From Candidatus Uhrbacteria bacterium (GTDB lineage: Bacteria > Patescibacteriota > Patescibacteriia > UBA9934 > GWF2-40-263): a stretch of DNA of 27,983 nt. Of the stretch, positions 23,000-27,983 are shown in pieces. The notes under the pieces are model-generated. The model was given only the letters and a program-made list of their open reading frames with translations. It was not told the origin of the DNA and searched no databases. The position numbers were made by a program, and so were the translations under genes. Each line of letters opens with the position of its first letter. Position 1 is the first letter of the stretch. The DNA is taken from assembly GCA_023246275.1 (NCBI GenBank), contig JAHFIS010000001.1, positions 2,321-30,303 on the forward strand, in the 5' to 3' direction.

Positions 23000-24040
23000 A
23001 TGAACGCTCTTTTCGTTCTTTCTGGACTGCTTGGCTGCTACGGCTTCATCACCCCGCAGGACGCTTCCCGCGCGATGGACCGCGACCAGGACGGGTTCGA
23101 CTACCGCGCGGACTGCAACGACGACGATGCGTCGATTGGCGCGGACACGATCTGGTACGTGGACGCGGACGGCGACGGCGACGGCGCACTGAATGCGACG
23201 GGAACCGTCTCGTGCGACGACCTGTCCGTGAACGGGTTTGTCCTGACGAACGGCGACTGTAACGATGCCGACGCGTCCATCTCGCCGACGGCGACCGAGG
23301 CGTGCAACGACATCGACGACAACTGCAACGGCGCGGTCGACGAGTCCGAGGAATGCCAGGGTCACAACACCGACGCGGACGGCGACGGATTCACGGAGGA
23401 CGTCGACTGCGACGACACGGACGCGGATGTGTATCCGAACGCGCCCGAGGTCTGGTACGACGGTATCGACGAGGATTGCCTTGGCGACGACGACTACGAC
23501 CAGGACGGCGACGGGTTCGACGCTGTCGACTACGGCGGGGAGGACTGCGACGACACGGTTGCGGCAGTGAATTCGTCGGCGGAGGAAATCTGCGACGACG
23601 GGATCGACAATGACTGCAGCGGTACCGAGAATGATGCGGATGACGCTGACGGGGATCAGTACACCGAGTGCACTGGCGACTGCAACGATGCAGATCCGGA
23701 TGTCGGGCCTTTTGCATATGATGCGTCATGCGATGGCGTCGACAACGACTGCGATGGAGAGGTCGACCAGCACGACGACCAGGACGACGACGGCGTCACC
23801 ACTTGTGATGGCGACTGCGACGACCACAACGCCAATCGCTATCCTGGAAATCCCGAGGTCTGCAATTATCTCGATGATGATTGCGACGGGTATGAGGATA
23901 ACGTTACGACGGACGTTGACGCCGATGGCTACAACACCTGTCAGGACTGCGATGACGACAATCCGGAAATCCATCCGAATGCGGAAGAGATCGTCGACGA
24001 TCCTTACGACTCCAACTGCAATGGTTCTCTGGACACCTAG
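23000..24040 (+). CDS. MopE-like lipoprotein with acidic metal-binding repeats, 346 aa
   Basis: After a very short signal (MNALFVLSGLLGC, lipobox LLGC, Cys 13) the whole protein is Asp/Asn/Cys-rich repeats. I count seven DC[ND]D cores, each followed by a pattern like P.A.E.CDG.DNDCDG..D. This is the putative metal-binding motif shared with MopE, the surface copper-binding protein of Methylococcus. Interleaved D.D.DG segments look like calcium-binding loops. Paired Cys residues suggest disulfide bridges outside the cell. The start ATG has GAGG nine bases upstream. It follows the operon terminator, so it needs its own promoter, which I could not identify with confidence. A second gene follows after 36 nt without a terminator. 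The bound metal and role are unknown. Confidence 0.8.
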   Translation: MNALFVLSGLLGCYGFITPQDASRAMDRDQDGFDYRADCNDDDASIGADTIWYVDADGDGDGALNATGTVSCDDLSVNGFVLTNGDCNDADASISPTATEACNDIDDNCNGAVDESEECQGHNTDADGDGFTEDVDCDDTDADVYPNAPEVWYDGIDEDCLGDDDYDQDGDGFDAVDYGGEDCDDTVAAVNSSAEEICDDGIDNDCSGTENDADDADGDQYTECTGDCNDADPDVGPFAYDASCDGVDNDCDGEVDQHDDQDDDGVTTCDGDCDDHNANRYPGNPEVCNYLDDDCDGYEDNVTTDVDADGYNTCQDCDDDNPEIHPNAEEIVDDPYDSNCNGSLDT

Positions 24041-24076
24041 CCGTTGGACACACTCACACTACCCGGAGAATTCCCC

Positions 24077-24886
24077 ATGCTGACGCTCCTTCTTCTCGTC
24101 TCCCCGGCCCTCGCGCTCTGCGACAGGCCGTCCGACGTTTCCTCGATCTCCGTCGACGTCTCCACGGCGCAGCTTGCCATGGCGTCGCTTGACGACGAGA
24201 CCTTCGCGGCGTCCGTTCGTGACGCGCGGGCGACGCTCCTGTGCCTCGCGACGCCGCTCAATCCGCTCGACGCGTCGTCGTACCACGTGCTCATGGCGCT
24301 CGACGCGTTCATGGGCGGCAAGCCCGAGGACTCGGCGCGGTCGTTCCGGACCGTGCTCGCCATCAGCCCGACGTTCCGCCTTCCGGCCGCCATCGCCCCG
24401 GCCGGCGGTCCGCTCGAGAAGGCGCTCGACGCGGCGCGGGCCCAGAACGTGTCCGAGCCGCAGGCGCTTCCGGCCTACGACGGAATCGTCCTCATCGACG
24501 GCGTCCGCGCCCTGGTGCGTCCCACCGGCCGGCCGTGCATCCTGCAGCTGGTGACGACGAAAGGCGTCGTTTCCGCGACGTACTACCTCGGCACGGACGA
24601 CGAGCTGCCGCGCTGGGCCCCGCCGCCCACGGCCCTCCAGAAGGCGCTCCCAAAGGTCCGGAGCAAGCCGAGCGTGCCGTTCGCCATCGCCGCCGGCGCC
24701 ACCGCCGCGGCCGCCGTCGCCATCGACGTCTACGGGTCCACGCGGCACGACGCCTTCCTCGACCCGGCCACGCCGTACGACCAGCTCGACGCCCTGCGCG
24801 TCGAGTCCGACGGCTCCCTCGCCGCCAGCATCGGCCTCGGCGTCGCCTCGGCCGCCCTCACGACGTTCACCTTCCTTCGCTGGTGA
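24077..24886 (+). CDS. Secreted protein with a small helical (TPR-like) domain and C-terminal hydrophobic segments, 269 aa
   Basis: The signal peptide is short (MLTLLLLVSPALALC) with no basic residue. A helical region (about 20-115) has the look of one TPR-like unit: TAQLAMASLDDETFAASVRDARATL, then DAFMGGKPEDSARSFRTVLAISP, then LPAAIAPAGGPLEKAL. A beta-type part (about 130-190) follows. Near the end are two small hydrophobic segments (about 206-222, AIAAGATAAAAVAIDVYG, and about 246-266), so it may be tethered to a membrane. I know similar proteins mainly from myxobacteria and relatives; no function is established. The upstream TTG at 24044 keeps the frame open, but the ATG at 24077 has GGAGAA 8 nt before it and starts the signal peptide. 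Probably co-transcribed with the MopE-like gene. Confidence 0.68.
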   Translation: MLTLLLLVSPALALCDRPSDVSSISVDVSTAQLAMASLDDETFAASVRDARATLLCLATPLNPLDASSYHVLMALDAFMGGKPEDSARSFRTVLAISPTFRLPAAIAPAGGPLEKALDAARAQNVSEPQALPAYDGIVLIDGVRALVRPTGRPCILQLVTTKGVVSATYYLGTDDELPRWAPPPTALQKALPKVRSKPSVPFAIAAGATAAAAVAIDVYGSTRHDAFLDPATPYDQLDALRVESDGSLAASIGLGVASAALTTFTFLRW

Positions 24887-24903
24887 GCGTCTCTTTTTTT
24901 TGC

Positions 24904-24932
24904 AAAAAAATATCCGACACCGAGTGTCGGAT
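24904..24932 (-). terminator. Terminator of the minus-strand gene at 24932-25753
   Basis: On the minus strand, a 9-bp stem (24924-24932 with 24912-24920, 3-nt loop) is followed by seven T (24904-24910). The last base of the stop codon is the first of the stem. The adjoining T8-GC-A7 palindrome (24894-24910) gives a T-run for the converging plus-strand gene, but no GC-rich hairpin precedes it. Confidence 0.82.
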
Positions 24933-25753
24933 CAGTCCTGGTCGACGAGCTTGCGCTCGAGCTCCTCCTCGAAGTCATCCGGGATGTCCCTGTGGAACAT
25001 GGTCTTTCGGCTGATCGGGCGGAGGTTTTCGAAGATGCGCTGGTGGAGGTCGCCAGGATGGTATCTGGTCTGGCGCGGGTCGTCGAGCGGGACGCGGAGC
25101 ATGCGGAGCGTCGGCCCGATGCCCGGGCTCTGCGCCCACTTGTCCCAGATCTTTCCAAGGATCTTCGCCCCGTTCTCCCTGATCGTCTCGCGGACGGAAG
25201 CCTTGGTCGACGAGTCGTCGAGCCATGGGTCGCGGACGGGCGGGATGAGCCCGAACGCGCGGCGAAACATCACGGCAGGATTCCATGATTCGCGAACGCG
25301 ACGCTCTTGCTCTCGCCTTGCCAGGTCGGCGCAGGCGAAGTCGGACTCGAAGAAGTTGCTGCCCCCGTACATGGGCACGGAAAAGTACGCCGTGTACCAC
25401 GCCCCGCGCATGGCGCCGAGGCGGGTCAATTCCATGTGCAGGTCGCGGACGAGGTCGTCCAGGTCGCTGCGCGACAGCCGCTCGTGGGCGACCGGGTCGT
25501 TCGGGAAGCAGGACACGTTCCATTGCGCGACGCGCTCGTCCCCGATGTCCCGAACTGCCTTTGCTCGGCCGGTTATGCCGATGATCGCGGGATATTCCAC
25601 GTTGTCCCTGTCCTTGAGCCAGGCGACGTTCGCCGGAAGCTGGTCCCGCTTCGGAACGCGCACTTCCCGCCGGGACCGTTCCCCGGCGAGCAGCGAGTTC
25701 ATGGACGTAATGGCCGTGATGACCTTCGGGCGCTGATCATTCGTTTCGTGCAT
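24932..25753 (-). CDS. Unrecognised soluble protein, 273 aa
   Basis: I do not recognise this family. The protein is charged, rich in Arg and Asp, with no signal peptide, membrane segment or known catalytic motif. Distinct stretches are NVEYPAIIGITGRAKAVRD (about 51-69), ARLxGAMRGAWYTAYFSVPMYGG-like sequence in the middle (GAMRGAWYTAYFSVPMYGG), SWNPAVMFRRAFGLIPP, and KIWDKWAQSPGIGPTLRML near the C-terminus. The ATG at 25753 has GGAGG 4 nt upstream; the same GGCACC-ATG context precedes the CotH-like gene. It is divergent from the Ser/Thr kinase, with 122 bp between the starts, so the two could share regulation. It ends in a strong terminator. A weak promoter candidate begins at TTGACG (minus, 25792-25797) but has no good -10 box. 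Confidence 0.75.
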   Translation of the reverse strand: MHETNDQRPKVITAITSMNSLLAGERSRREVRVPKRDQLPANVAWLKDRDNVEYPAIIGITGRAKAVRDIGDERVAQWNVSCFPNDPVAHERLSRSDLDDLVRDLHMELTRLGAMRGAWYTAYFSVPMYGGSNFFESDFACADLARREQERRVRESWNPAVMFRRAFGLIPPVRDPWLDDSSTKASVRETIRENGAKILGKIWDKWAQSPGIGPTLRMLRVPLDDPRQTRYHPGDLHQRIFENLRPISRKTMFHRDIPDDFEEELERKLVDQD

Positions 25754-25804
25754 GGTGCCTCCGTGCGCAATTCATCAGAATTCGGACGTCCCGTCAAGGG
25801 AACC

Positions 25805-25833
25805 TTTACAAAAACCCTCGGTTGGCGTAGGAT
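25805..25833 (+). promoter_or_regulatory. Promoter of the Ser/Thr kinase gene
   Basis: TTTACA (25805-25810), a 17-bp spacer and TAGGAT (25828-25833) form a moderate sigma70-type promoter. The predicted start near 25840 gives a leader of about 36 nt that contains the strong ribosome binding site. Confidence 0.55.
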
Positions 25834-25861
25834 CAGCCACTGTTCTTTCACACTTTTTCCT

Positions 25862-25867
25862 AGGAGG
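25862..25867 (+). promoter_or_regulatory. Ribosome binding site fixing the kinase TTG start
   Basis: AGGAGG, a full-strength Shine-Dalgarno, lies 8 nt before the TTG at 25876. It is the main reason for accepting this non-ATG start. Confidence 0.8.
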
Positions 25868-25875
25868 AAACGACA

Positions 25876-27522
25876 TTGGCAGACATCACATCGCTCGCGA
25901 AGGGCCGGTACAAGATCGTTCAGCGTCTCGGGGAAGGCGGCATGGCCGAGGTGTTCCTCGCGCTCGACACGTTCCGCGACATCCCGGTCGCGATCAAGTG
26001 TCCCTTGGCGGACGTGCTTGAAAAGGACAGGAAGAACTTTCGGTTCATGCAGGAGGTCGCGATCCACGGCCGCGTCATCCACCCGAACGTCGTCGTCATG
26101 CTGGACGCGCGAACCGAGGTCCTGTCCGACGGGAGCCGCATGCCGTACATGGTCCTGGAGTACGCTCCGGGAATTAACGCATATGACTGTTCCGGGCGTC
26201 CGGAGGAAGGCGGGTTCGGTCCGCTTCCCCCCGGGGTTGCCGGGCGCATCATGCTTTCCGTGGTCGGGGCGCTCGCGGCGATGCACCGGCAGGGAATCTG
26301 CCACCGCGACGTCAAGCCGGCGAACATCATGGTCGGCTGGGACTGCGTGGGATACCGATCGACCGGCTGGGATCCCCATGCCGTCAAGCTGATGGACTTC
26401 GGGATCGCGTTCGACGCGGACGACGACGACCGCAGGACTACCGCCAAGGCGATCCTCGGCAGCAAGCTGTACATGTCGCCCGAGCAGGACGGCGACGCGA
26501 AGAACGCCGATCACCGGTCGGATATCTTCTCCGCCGGGGCGACGCTCTACGCGCTGCTTACCGGGCAGGATCCCGCCGTCGACATCGAGGTTCAGGCGAT
26601 CACGGAGGACACGTTCGCGCTCCTGTCGGAGCCATGGAGGACGATCGTGTTCGGCGCGACGCGGTACCGGCGCCACGAGCGCGCCTATCAGACCGCCGAG
26701 GAGCTCGGTTCCGCGATCGAGTCCGCGCTCCGCGACTGTCCGGACAGGCTCGGCCCGTTCGAGCACTGGCTCGCGCAGAAAAAAATCGCGTCGCCCGTGG
26801 AGGCCGCGCTGCGACGGGCTCGCGGAAAGGGACTGACGATCGTCGCGGAGGCCGAGGAACCGGCGTCGTCCCTGTCCGGGACCGGACACACGCGCTGGTT
26901 CGACGCGGACAACGTGGACCTTCCCGAGCCGGAGGAGGTACCCGTCGCCCCGTTGCCGAAGAGCCGCGTCCGTTACGCCATGGCGGCCGTCGCGTTTGCC
27001 GCCATGGCGTCGCTCGTCCTGATCACTGCCATGGGTGGAAACGGGGCGAAGGACGGGAATTCCGCGCAGCCGGACACTGTTGTCGCCGTCGTTCCCGCCG
27101 TACTGCCAACGCCAAGCGTTGGCAGTCAGGGTTCCGCGGCCGTCGCTCCCTCGCCGGCCGTCGACGCCGCGCCCCCCTTGCCGAGCTCGAAGCCCAGGCA
27201 TCCGACGGGACCCGCCATTCCCGTTGCGACGGTCGCCGCGCCCGTCGTCCCCGTTCCGGTACTCCCAGCTCCCGTCGTGGCCCCGGCCCCCGCGGCCGAT
27301 ACCGGTTCCGTGCACCTCGTGAAGGGCGCGTCCTCGATCGTCCTTGTCGGCGCGGACGGCGTGGCACATCCCGCCGGGCGCGTATCGGCCGGAACGTACC
27401 AGATCAAGGCTTCGTTTCGGCCGTCGTCCGACCCCGTGAACGCCGGAACCGTTACCGTCATCGCGGGACAGGACCTGTCCGTGTCCTGCAGCGAGCCGAT
27501 GGCGCTGTGCAACGCCCGCTAG
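25876..27522 (+). CDS. Receptor-like Ser/Thr protein kinase (Hanks type) with PEGA-like outer domain, 548 aa
   Basis: The kinase domain (about 11-290) is complete: glycine loop GEGGMAEV (19-26), catalytic Lys 41 in VAIK, HRDVKPANIM with Asp 145, DFG (174-176), and an SPEQ (201-204) in place of APE. An acidic patch DADDDD precedes the activation loop. One membrane helix (about 367-386) follows, then a Pro/Ala/Val-rich stalk (about 400-475). The C-terminal beta domain has PEGA character (GSVHLVKGASSIVLVG...GRVSAGTYQIKASF) with two Cys near the end. This is the PknB-style plan of an inside kinase and an outside sensor or wall-binding domain. The ligand and targets are unknown. Start: TTG with a perfect Shine-Dalgarno. 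It has its own promoter and terminator and is divergent from the unknown gene at 24932-25753. Confidence 0.9.
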   Translation: MADITSLAKGRYKIVQRLGEGGMAEVFLALDTFRDIPVAIKCPLADVLEKDRKNFRFMQEVAIHGRVIHPNVVVMLDARTEVLSDGSRMPYMVLEYAPGINAYDCSGRPEEGGFGPLPPGVAGRIMLSVVGALAAMHRQGICHRDVKPANIMVGWDCVGYRSTGWDPHAVKLMDFGIAFDADDDDRRTTAKAILGSKLYMSPEQDGDAKNADHRSDIFSAGATLYALLTGQDPAVDIEVQAITEDTFALLSEPWRTIVFGATRYRRHERAYQTAEELGSAIESALRDCPDRLGPFEHWLAQKKIASPVEAALRRARGKGLTIVAEAEEPASSLSGTGHTRWFDADNVDLPEPEEVPVAPLPKSRVRYAMAAVAFAAMASLVLITAMGGNGAKDGNSAQPDTVVAVVPAVLPTPSVGSQGSAAVAPSPAVDAAPPLPSSKPRHPTGPAIPVATVAAPVVPVPVLPAPVVAPAPAADTGSVHLVKGASSIVLVGADGVAHPAGRVSAGTYQIKASFRPSSDPVNAGTVTVIAGQDLSVSCSEPMALCNAR

Positions 27523-27528
27523 TCTCTC

Positions 27529-27562
27529 CCGCCCGTCGCCCTGAGCGACCGGGCGGATTTTT
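27529..27562 (+). terminator. Terminator of the Ser/Thr kinase gene
   Basis: An 11-bp GC-rich stem (27529-27539 with 27545-27556, one bulged C, 5-nt loop) is followed by A and five T (27558-27562). Confidence 0.82.
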
Positions 27563-27570
27563 GTTATACT
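27562..27570 (+). promoter_or_regulatory. Extended -10 promoter of the last gene
   Basis: TGTTATACT (27562-27570) is an extended -10 element directly after the kinase terminator. The expected start is near 27577, which leaves a 24-nt leader with AAGGA (27586-27590) before the ATG at 27601. Confidence 0.6.
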
Positions 27571-27600
27571 GAAGAGATCAATGGGAAGGATTCTTATCGT

Positions 27601-27983
27601 ATGGGAAAAATACTGACGGGCGGGTTGGAATCGATCGCGCGCTGGCTGGCGTACGCGCTGATTTTTTTGCTTCCGATCACGATGATCCCTTCCGCGCTTG
27701 ATCCGCTCGAGGCTCAGAAACAGACGGTCCTCGTCGTTCTGACCCTCTCGGCATTCCTAGCGTGGGCATGCTCGATGGTCTCGCGCCGTAGCTTTGCGAT
27801 TCGGACCGGATGGATTCACGCGGTTCCTCTTCTTGTGCTCGGCGCGACGGTCGCGTCGGCCGCCGCGTCGTCGGCTCCGTTTCTCTCATGGGTCGGCGGG
27901 TCGGGACAGGAATACATGAGCGCGCTGACGGTCTTCGCGCTGACGGTTCTGTATTATGTCGTCGTGAACGTTCTCGGCACGGA
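27601..27983 (+). CDS. Polytopic membrane protein, possibly O-antigen ligase/polymerase-like (3' end outside window)
   Basis: The frame is open from the ATG to the window edge, about 127 residues. At least four hydrophobic segments are seen: about 16-32 (LAYALIFLLPITMIPSA), 41-58 (TVLVVLTLSAFLAWACSM), 73-92 (HAVPLLVLGATVASAAASS) and 105-125 (ALTVFALTVLYYVVVNVL). The short polar stretch DPLEAQKQ after the first helix is a pattern I associate with O-antigen ligase/Wzy-like proteins of Patescibacteria, where the second helix begins 'K..LL'. The decisive large loop lies beyond the window, so this is only a suggestion. AAGGA precedes the start by 10 nt, and an extended -10 promoter lies upstream. 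Confidence 0.75.
   Translation, partial: MGKILTGGLESIARWLAYALIFLLPITMIPSALDPLEAQKQTVLVVLTLSAFLAWACSMVSRRSFAIRTGWIHAVPLLVLGATVASAAASSAPFLSWVGGSGQEYMSALTVFALTVLYYVVVNVLGT

Noticed and set aside
1..27983. CRISPR array, insertion sequence or prophage
   Set aside because: No regularly spaced repeats, transposase or phage structural cluster was seen. The phage-like modules lie in one secreted cellular protein within an operon.

Overview
The window looks like chromosomal DNA of a GC-rich bacterium. Housekeeping genes (holA, rpsT, rmuC, two tRNAs) are short and compact. The central surface-protein genes have a style I associate with the Candidate Phyla Radiation (Patescibacteria): secreted proteins with repeated 'SASYxI..D' and 'SASYxLxAGYR' blocks, a WxL/DUF916-like partner, FN3 and carboxypeptidase-regulatory-like domains around membrane segments, and a very long fibre-like protein. 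This placement is inference from protein style. There is no rRNA and no phylogeny here. Some accessory genes (CotH-like lipoprotein, MopE-like metal-binding repeats, a small secreted protein, a PEGA-tailed Ser/Thr kinase) resemble families I know best from myxobacteria and relatives, so lateral transfer is possible.

Layout. Positions 1-9055 hold a gene tail, an unknown minus-strand gene, holA, an SPFH/band-7 membrane protein, and a minus-strand series: ABC exporter, CotH-like lipoprotein, rpsT, a lysine 2,3-aminomutase-family radical SAM enzyme and rmuC. Nearly every unit has a sigma70-type promoter and a rho-independent terminator readable by eye. Positions 9217-9553 carry tRNA-Arg(CCT), tRNA-Ala(CGC) and a strong terminator. 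Positions 9554-10279 are a gene-free AT-rich stretch (about one third G+C by hand count, against about two thirds in neighbouring genes). It has a cluster of DnaA-box-like 9-mers and a parS-like 16-mer, with a second, better parS-like 16-mer just upstream of it. It is my candidate for a replication-origin region, not proven.

Positions 10331-22885 are one tightly coupled four-gene unit (gaps of 1 nt, 6 nt and a 4-nt overlap) behind a near-consensus promoter and closed by a terminator. It encodes a secreted WxL-like protein, a DUF916-like membrane-anchored protein, an 1105-residue FN3 membrane protein and a 2457-residue fibre-like protein with two phage-appendage (Peptidase_G2)-like modules. 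I infer a cell-surface appendage or adhesion complex; this is the most interesting system in the window. Positions 23000-24886 hold a MopE-like protein and a small secreted protein in one unit. Then come an unrecognised minus-strand gene, a receptor-like Ser/Thr kinase with a PEGA-like tail, and the start of a polytopic membrane protein cut off by the window edge.
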